Positions 10,056-22,555 of a stretch of 64,000 nt of DNA are shown piece after piece. This DNA is from Sophora flavescens. Its lineage: Eukaryota; Streptophyta; Magnoliopsida; Fabales; Fabaceae. Under the pieces are notes generated by a model. The model searched no databases, had not been told where the DNA came from, and saw nothing but the letters and a program-made list of their open reading frames with translations. The DNA lies in assembly GCA_030762895.1 (NCBI GenBank), contig CM061063.1, positions 214,070,667-214,134,666 on the forward strand, given 5' to 3'. Positions within the stretch are counted from its first letter, which is position 1, and each line of letters starts with the position of its first letter. Position numbers and translations under genes: made by a program.

Positions 10056-13000
10056 ATGCGTTTCATGAGTTTGAGAAGTAGGAAAATCATATCATTATCT
10101 GATCCATCTCAAGACACAAACAACATGAGTAACACTACTAACACTGAGACAACCAATGCAAGTGAGTGCCACTGCCCCGCAAAGAAGTGTTGTTATTACC
10201 ACAACAGGGGCAATAGGGTCGACAATGTCGGCCTTCATGGCACCAGTGGTTTCAGAGGTCATACCCCTTACATTCCATGCAACAATGGGACAGACTGCAC
10301 AGGGAGTGCATTCATCCCCTTTGCAGGCGAGTAATGATCCTAGGTACCCTTATGGGATGCCACACCAGCGCCCTAGTACTACATCCACGAGTTTGCATAA
10401 CCAAACTATTTTAGGTTCGAAAAGTACACCAACCATGACTAGGCAGGAGGGACTGAATTTAGACCCTCCAGGTTTTGGAAGTGGAGCCATCACACCAACC
10501 TCGTTGGCAGTTTTGCACCAACAAATGGATTCTAGTAATCATGACATGATCCATTTGCTTACTCAACAAATGGGTGAAGTAATGACGCCAATGATGCAAT
10601 GATGTTTGCACCTTATTGGCACAACAATTGATGTTGTTAAACCAAGTCCTTGGGGTGCAGATGTCTCCTGTTACCCAGCTGGTTGTCCAGTCACTACAAG
10701 AGATACCAGTTGTGCAACCACAAGTGGTAATGGCCAACCAAGCTGTGGGGCAAGAGCAAAATGTAAACCAAGGTATTAACCAGGGTGTGAATCAAGGTGT
10801 CAATCAGGGACCACATCAACAACAAATACTATTAGAACCTCCTCGACAAGAGGAACAAGTGAACATGCTCCAGAGAAATGGAGATCACAGAATTATTCCA
10901 AATCAAGCCTTGAGGTTTCTTCGACAACAACTTGGGGGACTAAGTGTAGAACAGGATATGAATCAATTGGTTGAGCAAGCCCTTAACCGATTTGGTTTTA
11001 ATATAGGCTATGCGAATCAACCATATTTTGTGTCGGCCTTCCCTGATTGGGTCCAACAGGCAGAATTACCCAGGGGGATTAAAGTCCTTAAATTGTCTAA
11101 GTTCTCTGGAGATAGTGGAGAATCAACTGTCGAACATATTGCTAGATATACGATAGAAATATGAGAGTTAGCCTTAGATGAAGGCTTAAAAATGAGATTC
11201 TTTCCTAGTTCCTTAACAAAGAATGCCTTTTCATGGTTTTCGACATTGAGGCCTAACTCAGTGCATACATGGGTTCAATTAGAAAGGAGTTTCCATGAGC
11301 AATTTTTCAGGAGTGTGGACCTCAAAGTGGGTCTAACTGATTTGTTTGCAATCAAGAGGATGTTTAATGAGTCTGTCGACGACTATCTGAGTCGGTTCAG
11401 ACAGATGAGAAGTAGGTGGTTCACCCCAAACCCCGAAGCAGAGATTGTTAAGATTGCTGCAGGGGGGGTTAGATTACTATACCGGGAAGAAATTAGTAAA
11501 CCAACATCTAGTCGACTTAGCGTAACTAAGTGAGAAAGTTCGACAGATTGAGCAATTGAAAGCAAAAAAGAATCAAAATCAGAAGAAATTTCTGAAGAGA
11601 GAAAGAGTGAACTTTGTCGGGTATGAGCAATCCAGCGAGGATGAAGATACCGATGAAGAGCATGAAATAAACATTGCACAACTTCAAAATGGGCCACCTT
11701 ATGTATGCCAGGCCCTAAAACCTGTTAGAGCAAAGGAGAAAATGAGTTATGTTAATAAGAAAACATACACATTCGATGTAACAAAGACTGACCAAATATT
11801 CGATGTCTTATGAAAAGATAGACAAATCAAGCTGTCGAATGATCATAAGTTGTTGAAGCCTGAAAATATAAAGAACCGTAAGTATTGTAAATATCATAAT
11901 ACATTCAATCATCTTACTAATTAATGTGTATGTTTCAGGGATCTAATTCAAAAGGCTCTAATAGATGGAAGATTGAAGTTTGATGACAAGAAAAAAGCTG
12001 ATATGAAAGTGGATACTGATCCCTTTCAGGCAAGGATATCTAATGTCGAGACACAGGTACCGTTGAATGTTGAGATGATTAGCGTGAGGAACCATCAATA
12101 GTGTTATTAAAACCGGCTCACCGATCGGTCCGACCGGTTTGACCGGAAACCAATCATGTAACCGGTCTGGTTGAGGTATCTGACCGGACAAGACATCAAC
12201 CCGGCGAGAACCAGGTTCACCCGGCCGGTTTTGAAGAAAACCGGTGACTCGGGCGGGTGATGAAAACCCGGACGAGTCTGAAAAAATAAGTGAAACAAAG
12301 AAATGGGATAGAGGAAAACATATCTCAGACTCGAATTTCATCTCAAACAAAAGCGCAGTTGCGGTGAAGAGAGGGGATATGAGAAAAAAGAAGAATGAGA
12401 CGAAGAAGAAAGCACAGTTTTGCTTCTTGCGCGAAGAGGGTACCTTCCATTTTCTACCCACCCGCTGTGCCGCTTATGCCTTTTGGTGTTGAAGAAAGGA
12501 ACTCATGTATTCTTTTATTTAATAGGGTTTCAGTATATTGGGCCTTTTGGGCCATGTAGGAGCATAAAAACTCAAAACTTAAAAACATCAATTGCACTGC
12601 ACTCATATGGAGCTAGCAATAAAGGAACGAAGGGTACAACTAATTGAGAGTGTTTTGGGCTTGGCAATTTCCCTAATTAGCTATTGTATTTTTTTTAATT
12701 GCTAAAGTTATTCATAAATAATCAAAATGCGTAAGTTTTATCATTATAAAAAAAATGCTTAAGTGTTATTTTGAGCATAACTTAAACTAATGCAAAAAAA
12801 GTGTATGTATTTAATTATTTATTTAATTATGTTAGCTTATATTATAAATTTATTGGAATATTTTAATATAGACCGAGTTAACCGGTTCAACCAATGACTC
12901 TCTAGTTCGACTAGTGACCCATTAATCCGGTATCCTAACCGAGTCGATGACCGGTCCAGTTTTTATAACATTGACCATCAACACTGCCGTATCAACTTAA

Positions 13001-14690
13001 AGGACCCTGTCGACACCCTCATCTGGCCAGGGGATAAATTGGAGGACTTCCTAAGAAGGGTAAACCCGACTAGGATGAAACTCTGCTCCATGTGCTGCAG
13101 TTTCTTCGACGAGGAACAACAGGAGTTCGAAGTGGAAAGGTTGAAGTGGATATCTCCAAAGAAAGAGGTTCACAGAGATTTTACGGATGCTGTTGATAGA
13201 GTCAACTGACAATCTGTGTCAACACCTCAGCCCCCAGCAAGAGGAAGTAGGGGTAATTGGTAAGGAGGACCTGGATATTACCGCAAGGATTCTGTCGGAA
13301 GCAATTCACTCCCTAAGGCACCAGGCAAATACAGCAAGACAAGATTACCACCTTCGAATGTGGCTGTCGATCAATGGGTTCAAAATTCTGCTGGAGCCTG
13401 TAACCCTCCGATGAGGGGAAGAGGCAGGTGGGGCAGAGGTCGACAGACACGTCCTTATGGAAGAAGAGGCTACCAGCCGTTCTGGAGTGAGGATTACTTT
13501 CAAGGAAGGATATGGGTTCCTAGTCCTGGATAACAAGTTGCAGGGTCGTCGAATTGGTTTAAGTCTAAGTCTCAGAAAAGTAAGGCCCATCGGATTCGAC
13601 AGATGCAACGAAAGCAGCAGATGGCTAAGGGTTTGGCTATCAAAGAACTGCCATCAGATAAAAGCTGTTGGGTGGTCGTGAAAAGTTTGCCAGGTGAAGC
13701 TCATGAGAATATAAAAATGAAGAGCATAGTTCGGACTGCTCCGATAGTCGAAAAGGGGAGATTTGTCGAAGCACCAAAGGTAAAGCAGAACATAAAGCAA
13801 AGAAGGAAACAATGGGTGGTTAAACAGCATGCACAGGATGTGGCCGTCAAACCCAAGAGTAATGTTTAGGTGAGAAAGGTTGCTGAAGAACCAAAAGGGC
13901 CTGTTATTACCAGGGAAAAGGCTGTCGAAAAGAAGAAAGAGCTGGAAAACCTTTAACCACCATCCAAATCTACCGGTAGGTGGCCAAATGGTTTGAACCA
14001 GTTAGAGGAAGAAGCTAAGGAAATGAGTCGTCAACTAGACAAGGAGATAGAGGAATGGATGAACAAACACCAAGGTAGTCATCAAGAGATTGGCACAGTT
14101 GGACTAAAAAGTGGTGCTAACAAGGCCTTGGTGGATTCAGAGCCCACAGTTGCTAAAATAAGAAGATCAACCGACATGCCTGTCGAGTTGATGAAGCCAA
14201 CTCCAAGAAGAGAAATCTCTATGGAAGAGATGATCGATGCTTTACAGGAATATGATGACTTGTTGGATGAAAACATTCCCATGGGGATAGACCTTAATAC
14301 TGAGGTAGATTTCGATGCCGCGATCATGGCTATGGTTGATAGTGAACCTTTTGATGATGAAATATTCAACAAAGATTACTCGGTTACTAAAGGGTTTAAG
14401 AAAGGATAATACGAAGAGGAGCCATCGGATGAAGAGGATTGGCTAAAAAGCATGGGTGTTAATCTGATTTCAGTAATTCCAATTGATTTCACATGAATCA
14501 TGAGGTCGAGTACGAGGTCGACAACGAAGAAGACACCGACAATCTGGAGGATGATTAGTTGTTCTTGGAGAACAATATGGCGACAATGTTCGACAACGTG
14601 GCTTAATTCGAGCAACGTACTGAGAGTCAAAAGAAGCATCTCAGGCCACTTCACATTAAGGCTTTAATTGAAGGAAGACCAACAAACAAG
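10056..14690 (+). pseudogene. Tat-lineage gag and gag-protease linker, broken
   Basis: This encoded the structural (capsid) protein and a linker. It is now split over several frames. A Gln/Asn-rich N-terminal part (about 10150-10850, with an NQGVNQG repeat) leads into the capsid core (about 11080-11540: LSKFSGDSGESTVEHI, then MRFFPSSLTKNAFSWFSTLR, with a TGA where Trp is expected at about 11161). A C/H zinc knuckle, CKYHNTFNHLTN plus a stop and C, lies at about 11887-11930. The linker at 13990-14409 is acidic with a helical Glu/Lys-rich start. A transposon at 12099-12973 interrupts the frame. There are frameshifts and stops throughout. Confidence 0.8.
12099..12973. mobile_element. Non-autonomous hAT-like transposon inside Tat gag
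   Basis: An exact 8-bp duplication ACCATCAA flanks it (12091-12098 and 12974-12981). The left end TAGTGTTATTAAAACCGG and the reverse-complemented right end CAATGTTATAAAAACTGG agree at 14 of 18 positions. Subterminal ACCGG/CCGGT motifs are repeated many times at both ends. The interior has no transposase; open frames on both strands here are chance frames. Confidence 0.85.
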
Positions 14691-15800
14691 GTTTTGGTGG
14701 ATGGAGGTGCAACTGTTAACATTGTCCCAAGAGCTGTGGTGAAAAGACTTGGGAAGTATACCACCGATTTAATTCCTATTCTGTTTGTTGTGGTCCCAAC
14801 CAAGGCTAGTTACAACATTTTGCTTGGTAGGGACTGGATTCATGCAGTGGGGGCATTTCCCTCAACAGTTCATCAGAAGATGATCCTTTGGAGTCAAGAT
14901 AACAAGGTGGAAATCATTAAGGTTGATGACAACCTTTGCTATGTGCAGCAACTACATGTCAACTTTAAAATATATGATCCTCGTATCAAGCCAGTTGTAA
15001 TTGAGGATGACAAGCGCCCAATGTATGCAAGTGTCTTCTTGCCGACAGAATTCAAAGAGAAGCTGGTACAAGTGCTCAAAGAGTACAAAGATTGTTTTGC
15101 CTGGGACTATGATGAAATGCCAGGATTGAGCAGGTCATTGGTGGAACATAGATTACCACTGAGGCCAGAATGCAAGCCAGTGAAGCAAGCCAATCGACGG
15201 TTTGCACCCGAGGTAGTGTTGCGGATCAAAGAAGGCAAAGTTCATCGCACTGCCAGGTATGTCGAATGGCTATCCAATGTTGTACCTATTGTTAAGGAAA
15301 ATGGTACTTTAAGAGTGTGTGTAGATTTTCGTAATTTAAATTTTGCCACACCTAAAAATGAATATCCCATGCCTATAGCCGACATGTTGGTTGATTCAAT
15401 GTCGGGTCATGAATTACTAAGTGTAATGGATGGTCATGCAGGGTATAACCAAATATTCATTTTTGAGGAAGATGTGTCGAAGACCACCTTCAGATGCTCG
15501 GGGGCAATTGGAACCTTTGATTGGGTCGTAATGCCTTTGGGTGTTAAGAATGCAGGTTCTATGTACCAAAGAGAAATGAATACAATTTTCCATGATGTAA
15601 TTGGAAAATTTGTGGGGGTGTATATAGACGATGTGGTGGTGAAGGCAATCCTTCGAAAGGATGAGGAAGCACAATCTCAATATGAATCCTATAAAGTGTG
15701 CCTTCGGTGTCTTGACAACGAATTTCCTAGGGTTCTTGGTTCATAAGAAAGGGATTGATGTCGACGGGAACAAAAAAGAGTTAGTCTTTTCTAGGTAAAG
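14691..15800 (+). pseudogene. Tat-lineage protease and reverse transcriptase
   Basis: A 350-residue open stretch (14694-15746) begins at the aspartic protease active site VDGGATVNIVP, followed by ILLGRDWIHAVGAFPS, the usual second half of the protease. The RT follows: VDFRNLNFATPKNEYPMP, the first catalytic Asp in SVMDGHAGYNQI, and the catalytic YIDD in VGVYIDDVVVK. Protease and RT are joined without an intron here, unlike Ogre. Soon after YIDD the frame is lost (stop at 15744-15746) and the thumb region is damaged, so the polymerase is not functional as it stands. Confidence 0.85.
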
Positions 15801-15859
15801 TCAATTTCTTAAGAAGATTCATCTCTATCCTGTCGGGGAGGACTAGAGCTTTTGCTCCT

Positions 15860-17725
15860 TTGATCAAGTTGAAAGCAGAGCAAGAATTTCGTTGGGAAGC
15901 ACAACATCAACAAGTTTTCGACGAGATTAAAACATACTTGACAAGTCCACCTGTGATGACACCTCCAAGGTCAAGACAACCTTTGAAGTTATATATTTCA
16001 GCATCAGAAGAAACTATAGGAAGCATGCTTGCTCAAGAAGATGAAAATGGTGTCGAGCGGGCAGTGTATTATCCTAGCAGAGTGTTGAATGATGCTGAAA
16101 GAAGATACAACGCTGTAGAAAAATTGTGTTTATCGTTGTATTTTTCTTGTACCAAACTTAAATATTACATTATGCCATGCACTGTACAAGTCTTTTCAAA
16201 GACATATATAATAAAGCATATGTTGTCCAAGCGTATTTCAAATGGAAGAATTGGTCGTTGGACCATTTCTCTATCCGAGTTTTCTTTGCAATATGTGCCA
16301 TTAAGAGCAGTCAAAGGTCAAGCAATGGCTGATTTTTTAGCCGATCACCCATGTGTAGACATCGACGAGATTAAACTTGTCGAGCTGAAGCATTGGCATT
16401 TATATTTTGATGGTTCTAGACATCAAAATGGCACTAGAGTTGGGGCCTTGATAGTATCACCACAAGGGGTCCCAACAAAGTTCATGTTCGAGCTGAAATA
16501 TAATTGCTCAAACAACGAGGCCGAATATGAAGCCTTGATAGTGGGATTAGAGATACCCATAGAAATAGGGGCAAGAAATGTCCACATTTTTGGGGACTCA
16601 CAACTTGTGATAAAGCAACTTACACGAGAATACAAGTGCATTAGCTACAACTTAACAAAATACTATGTTGTAGCAAGTAAGTTGTTAAAGAAGTTCGACA
16701 ATGTAATTGTCGAACACATACCCAGGGAGTTAAACCAAGAGGCTAATGATTTAGCTCAGATGGCCTCAAGATATAAAATATCGCGAAGAGTTCTTTCAGA
16801 ATTAATGGAGATAAGAGAATTACTGTATCCTTTGGAAGAGCGGGATGTTATGCAAAATGATGTGACAATAGTTAATGGTTGGAGAAGGTCAATAATTGAA
16901 TACTTAGAAAAGTCAGATCCCAATTCCGATATAAAATTGAAATACAAAGTGATGCATTTTGTTATGTCGTGGGGAGAGTTACACAGGAGAACCGCAGATG
17001 GAGGATTGTTAACTTGCTTGAATGATGAAGATGCCTATCTGGCATTAGCAGAAGTTCATGAAGGAATATGTGGGGCTCATCAAGCAGGTGATAAAATGAA
17101 ATGGGTTCTCAGTCGACAACGATGTTATTGGCCCACCATGGTGAAGGATTGCATAATGTTTGCTAAGTCATGTGAGGAATGTCAAAAATATGGTCATATT
17201 CAGAATGTGCTAGCTAGTAAGTTACATTCCATTGTTAAACCATGGCCATTTAGAGGATGTGCATTAGATTTGATTGATAAAATACATCCTACCTCATCTA
17301 AAGGACATGAGTTTATTTTGGTTGGAGTGGATTACTTTACTAAATGGGTAGCAGCTGTTGCCTTGAAAAAGGTAACTCGGCAGGATGTGATTAATTTTAT
17401 TGAAAACAATATTATTTGTCGGTTTGCCTTAGAGAATTTGATTCGACAAAAAGAAAGGATCCCAAGGTTTTATGACAGTCCGGTCAAATATAAATCCTTT
17501 AAGGAAGGTTATCTAGTTCAGAAAGTGATTTTTCCCATGGACAAACATTGTCGAAAGTATGGGAAGTGGTCACCGAAATGGGAAGGTCCATTTAAAATTA
17601 CTAAAGTATTTTATGGAAATGCTTATGCACTTGTCGATGTTAATTCAAACTTGTGGATTAACTTTACTAATGGCAAATATCTAAAGTCATATAGACCGAC
17701 AATGTGCAAAGTAAAATTAAGCTAA
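15860..17725 (+). pseudogene. Tat-lineage RNase H, second archaeal-type RNase H, and integrase with deleted core
   Basis: A 621-residue open frame. Residues about 1-160 are the degenerate first RNase H (LYISASEETIGSMLAQ). Residues about 180-310 are a second, archaeal-type RNase H with its acidic residues in FDGS, NEAEYEAL, FGDSQL and NQEANDLA; this dual arrangement marks the Tat lineage. The integrase zinc finger follows (HEGICGAHQAG and CEECQK, residues about 400-440). The catalytic core starts (GVDYFTKWVAAV) but jumps from NNIICRF straight to ALENLIRQKERIP. About 100 residues carrying the second Asp and the Glu of the DDE triad are gone, in frame. The C-terminal SH3-like end is intact. Confidence 0.85.
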
Positions 17726-18665
17726 AATATGAGTCCAAACCAGATTTCATTGAAGTAATTTGGTAGATACAAGTTACGTTGTCGAGTTATATAGTCTGGT
17801 CTGTCGAATTACATTTAGATATATAATACCCTTAGGTTACACAAGATGAAAATCCTATTTCTAAAACCTAAGAGAAACTGAAATATTTTCTTCCAAGCCT
17901 AGACATTTGTTGAGGCTTCATTTCCTTCATATATCAAGGGTGAGCAGAAAAGGAGTCCAGCAACTGAGTTCTACCATCCTTTAAATCTTCAGAAACATGG
18001 AGGGGGTGGGGGGTGGGGTGGGGCATGAGAGAGCTCGGGAGAGGAAGATGTAGGTGCATTTGATCTGTTTCAAGCGAAGGCAGTAGCTCTAGAGACTTCC
18101 AAGAACAGTCACTTGCTGCCAAAGCTGAGGTTTTGGAACTATGGTGCCCAGGCACCTAACCTGCCCTCTAGAAGCTGATTCTCCGGAAGGATGATAAGGC
18201 AAGCAACTCGCGCTATGTGGTTTACACAGCCTTATCACCCATATTATGTGATTTACACAACCTTAGGAGTTGTTTGACCATCAAGACATAGACCTTTGAG
18301 TTTTGGAATGGGGAGAAAATGCAAAAACCTCCATGGCAGAGCCATGCTGTTTAGAAGAAAGTGGAGGCATTTTTGCATAAGCCCATGTTCAGATATGAAG
18401 ATGAAAAATGAGGTCTTGGTGAGTTAGTATTTATAATGATGATAGGAGTTATGGCAATGCCGTTTATCTATGCATGGTAACCTGCCAAAATATTAAATGC
18501 TAGTTAAGAGTATAGAGTTACAAGACGCATGGGGAGTTAGCGGTCAAGTCCAATAAATGCGCAGATTCAAGTTAAAGATGTCAAGATCACAAAAGGGCAC
18601 CAGAAAAAGAGTGCGTATTATTAATTGAAAAAAAAGGGTCTACAATTAAAGGAAAAACAAAATAA
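17726..18665. other. Spacer between Tat pol and the antisense gene
   Basis: No coding sequence recognised on either strand. A GGGGTGGGGGGTGGGGTGGGG-like run lies near 18002-18024. The nucleotide style (GTCGA motifs) is like the pol region. Confidence 0.5.
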
Positions 18666-20239
18666 CTAGACTAAGTCCTTAAGAGATGCCCATGCATTCT
18701 TGGAAGACTCCTTGTCGACTAAGACATTGTCGTACTTTGGGGTGAGTCTGTCAATGTCTTCAACGACGGTTTTAGCTTTGACGGTTAATTCCTTAATTGT
18801 TTTCCCTTCTTCAATCTTTTTCTTGATAAAATGCTGGGTAAGCAAGTCAATTTTCTGCAGTCGAAGGCGCTCAGCTTGTAACTTAGTCTCTAGTTCATAT
18901 ATGTTTTTAAGAGCAGTGGCTCACTCGACATTGGCTTTGGCAACGGAGCCAGAAATCTTTTCAATTCTTTTGTGGGCCGCAGTGGCTTGGTTAGCCAGTC
19001 GAGCTTCATCCTCTACTTTGCTGTCGAAATGAGGAATAACTTGGTTCCAAATGGGAAACTTTTCAGTTAAGTTCGACAGAAAAGCCTTGATCTGATTTAA
19101 AGCACTTCGCTGATTCTGGGGGTAAATGATCCCTTAGATGGGTTATCTCATCGACCAGAGCCATCATTTTCTCGTAGACTTGAGAATTAGGCAAAACATC
19201 TTCACGAGAATAATGAAGGAAGGATTTGAGTTCACCAAATAAGGTGATGGCTCTAGAGTCACTGGAATCTTGACCTTGAACCGTTGACGATCGTGCTGAT
19301 GAGGAGTGCTTCTATGACTGACCGACAAGAGGCTGAGGAGGTCATCTGCTTCTGATATTATGGGGTCAGCTTTAGAGTTAGCAGCCAACTCTTCGACATG
19401 ATCCAGGTTGATAGGAGGCAAGTTAGAAGTATTGCCCAACTCACCAAATAATGCATCCATGTCTGCATTATCATCAAAGAACTTTTCAATCTGTTCAGCA
19501 CTAAGAAGTTCAGCAGATGAAGGGGCTATTTGGTGAGCAAGGGGTTGAACAAATGTCTCTGGTACTGAAACGGGTTGTGTCTCGACGACTTATGTATCAA
19601 CTATCTCGACAGAAATAGTATCTACAGTCGTCGAAGGCCTTTCAACCTCAGGATTGATAGATGGCAATGTTTGAGGAATTGAGGTATCATGGGGAGGAGC
19701 TTTCTCAGCAGAGTCCACGATAGTATTATGCTGTCAAATAAATGGATTTATAAGTATAATAGAGTTCATATGATACTAAATTCTATGGAGATAGAATAAG
19801 TACCTCTGTGGTAGGGGAGTTTCTTTTTCTTTGGGGCTTTCATTGGTTTCACAGATTTTAGAAGTAATCGAAGGGAGATTCATGCATGATATTTCCAGGC
19901 ATAAGTAAACAAAGAAAAAGAATAAGCAAATAAGAATTTGAAGACAAACTACCTTGGAGGAGGAATCGTGAGTTTCAAGGGAAGAATCTGAAGTATTGGT
20001 TGTTGCCCTACTGCTTGAAAGTTCAGTCTTCTGCAGGGAGAAAAAATGTTCCAATTATATCTAAAGAGTTAAACCGCTCAATGTAAAGAAAGTCACACCA
20101 TTACAAAGACTCACTTTTGATTTTCCAGAGGGGGATGGAGTGTCAGACTGTCGAGATTTCCTCTTAGCCAAGATATTAATCTTTTTGGTCTTGGCAACTT
20201 GCTTGGTCCAAGAGGGTTGGCTAGTTGGAGGTTTCTTAT
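18666..20239 (-). pseudogene. 3' part of a multi-exon antisense gene in the Tat element (coiled-coil C-terminus)
   Basis: Read on the - strand, this continues the mobile-domain gene from 60162-61443 after the copia insertion is removed. The frame runs through the CTTAT target site. It encodes a Lys/Ser-rich linker, then an acidic low-complexity part, then a coiled-coil end (TKLQAERLRLQKIDLLTQHF). The last residues are SLKDLV, with a TAG stop at 18666-18668. Short AT-rich introns with GT..AG ends are visible at 20031-20114 (84 nt, frame preserved) and 19731-19803 (73 nt, one-base phase mismatch). A probable one at 19896-19952 has CTG where CAG is expected at its acceptor. Decay is clear: a frameshift near 19230 and in-frame stops, including TGA after KANVE and TAA after EIVDT. 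The function is unknown. Confidence 0.7.
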
Positions 20240-22121
20240 TGAAATAGACAACTATAAACACAAGAAGGGGGGTTGAATTGTGTTTATCAGAATTTAAGCA
20301 AAGTTGAAATCTTTTCGCAAACAAAAAGGCTAGATTTGGATGAGTGGAAGAATACAGGATGGAAGGGTGACTTTTGCAAGCACACCACTTGATAGACGTA
20401 AGAAAACTAAGGTAATTAAAGAGTTTAAGGGAAGAGAGATTGACACGGTGATTTATCCTGGTTCACTCTTCAAATCAAAGAGCTACGTCCAGTCCTTGGC
20501 AGCACCAAGATTTATCCACTATAACTGATAAGGTTACAGACTCAAGTGTTATTTGCACACCTAGCCTCTTCAGGCTCAAGACAAGTATTATTTGCACACC
20601 TCTTCAGGCTCAAGACAAGTATTATTTTCACACCTAGCCTCTTCAGGCTCACTCTGGTTTGTTTGAGAGATAGGGTTTGTAATAAATACAATTTCTCACA
20701 GGCAGATCTTTCACTAACACTCAGAGTGGTTTAAATGTAAGGCTCAGGAAAGTCTGTGTAATAACTTCAAAATGATTGAAGAATACAGAATAAAAGAATG
20801 AAGAAATTAATGCAGAGTAATGGCGTTTTAATGCTATGTGTATTCTCTTGTTCATCATCTTCAATGAGTTCTGTATTTATGGTCTTCAAGAATTTAGGAT
20901 CCGTTAGAGACATCTCCTCAGATGTTGGCTTCAAGAAGAACTTCATTAATTGCAATAGAGTCGTTCCGGGCAGTCATTAATGCAATAGAGTCGTTCTGGG
21001 CAGCCATTAATTCAATAGAGTCATTGGTTGTACTCTAACATGAAGGATCATGGCTTTATTCATCGTGCTACAGCCATATCAGAGTTGTGTAGAGAGCTTT
21101 TTGTACTTTACTGAGTACACTTCTCTTTTCGTGTAAGGACCAGAGGTACTAGGGAATAAAGCACGTTGGAAGCATTCTTTAACTGGTCTTTGGTTCTGAT
21201 TATCCAAGGTTGCTTGAGAGAGTAACTTCTGACCTTTCTTGATAATCGTGAAATTGAGTAGGAGAGAAGGCTTCATGTCTCTTTCTGGTTCTTGAAATAC
21301 GATTCTGATAATCCTTATAGAATTCGCGTTTATAAGATAAGTGCTTCCATCTTGAAAATATCCGCATCTATCTAGCCATTTGAGTTTTCATCCGGACTAG
21401 TAGACGAACTCCATATTAAGGACTTAGCAAGTCCAAAGACTAGTGAGGACGAGGGCCTCTTGTACTTTAGTGGACGAGGCCTCTGTTACTCTAGTGGATG
21501 AGAGCCTCTGTTACTCTAGTGGACGAGAGCCTCTGTTACTCTAATGGACGAGAGCCTCTTGCCACATCATTGCACCATTCTAAATGGACGAGCTCCAAAT
21601 GCCACGTCATTGGACGGACCATTCTGATACCTCAATGGACAAGCTCCATCTGCCACGTCATTGGACAAGCCATTCTGATTCCTTAATGGACGGGATCCAT
21701 CTGCCACGTCATTGGACTAGCAATTCTGATACCTTAATGGACGGGCTCCAAATGCCACATCATTGGACGAGCCATTCTGATACTTTAATGGATGAGCTAT
21801 TCTGATACTTTAATGGACGGGCTCCAAATGCCACGTCAGTAGATGCTGGATTTCATCACTTTAGTGGACGCAAGTTAAGATCTCTTCCGTTTTGGGCGTG
21901 CGCTTCAAACATTTGCGATGGACGTCAGCTTCAATCTTCAAACATTTGCGATGGACGTGAACTTCAATCACTACAGTGTTGGACGGATGATTCTATTACT
22001 TAATCTGCACACTTGATAAATAGGTTAGCAACCAATATGAAGGTTAATTAAATCATTAACCAATGTTTAGTTCTCATCAAAACTTAGGGAAATGCACATC
22101 AGACATTTTAGAGACTTAACA
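20240..22121 (-). repeat. 3' LTR of the Sirevirus-like element
   Basis: 1882 bp, bounded by TGAAATAGAC and GACTTAACA. The same sequence returns at 49478-50276 plus 59170-60156. Internal direct repeats are visible: three copies of CAAGTATTATTTGCACACC..CTCTTCAGGCT (20540-20660), three of ATTAATGCAATAGAGTCGTT or near versions (20946-21030), and the TGGACGAGCTCC array (21400-21860). Reading on the - strand, a TATA-like CCATAAATACAGA lies at about 20871-20883, downstream of the arrays. Confidence 0.9.
21400..21862 (-). promoter_or_regulatory. Tandem U3 array with TGACGTGGC (bZIP-type) sites
   Basis: Units of about 50-60 bp built on TGGACGAGCTCCAAATGCC ACGTCATTGG repeat across the region. On the element's own strand the shared core reads TGACGTGGCA, at about 21600, 21650, 21696 and 21828, with a CATCA variant at 21751. 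TGACGTGGC is the known C-box/G-box hybrid bound by plant bZIP factors. It lies upstream of the TATA-like box, so a role in transcription is likely but inferred. Confidence 0.6.
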
Positions 22122-22555
22122 ATCTCCCCCTTTTTGATGATGACAAACATTGAGATGATTTAATGAACCTCAGAAAATATCAACAAAGAAAATAACATAT
22201 ATCAGACAGGTTGTAAATTTTCTTAAGCGAACAGGTCATATCATATTCATTCTCCCATTCTCCTATAACATATTTCTATCACAAATCTCAATTTCTCCTA
22301 TTCTCCCCCTTTTGTCAACATCAAAAAGAGTTATCAAGTTTTATTTATGTGATATGTTAATGGCAAGATAACATGTTAAGAAAATCATAGTGATGCAGCA
22401 AGCATATTAGACATACTCCACTTAAACTATTGTATCATTACTCCCCCTGAACTAATGCTTAGTTAAAAGAACATGTATATAGGAGTAATGACATATTTAG
22501 CATAGACTCGTTAACATTCATACATGTCATTCAACAATGCAATGCATGTTTAGAT
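22122..22555 (-). other. Sirevirus 3' noncoding region with repeated polypurine tracts
   Basis: On the - strand the polypurine tract AAAAAGGGGGAGAT abuts the 3' LTR (22122-22135). A second copy, ACAAAAGGGGGAGAA, lies at about 22302-22316, and a shorter AGGGGGAGTAAT at about 22440. Multiple polypurine tracts of this form are a known Sirevirus feature. No env-like frame is seen. Confidence 0.7.

Noticed and set aside
10056..10334. Cys-rich 92-codon frame
   Set aside because: It overlaps the 148-codon gag frame, which continues the Gln/Asn-rich gag N-terminus; the Cys-rich frame is its shadow.
11958..12461. 167-codon open frame on the - strand
   Set aside because: It crosses the left end of the hAT-like insertion in the Tat gag, so it joins two unrelated sequences and is chance.
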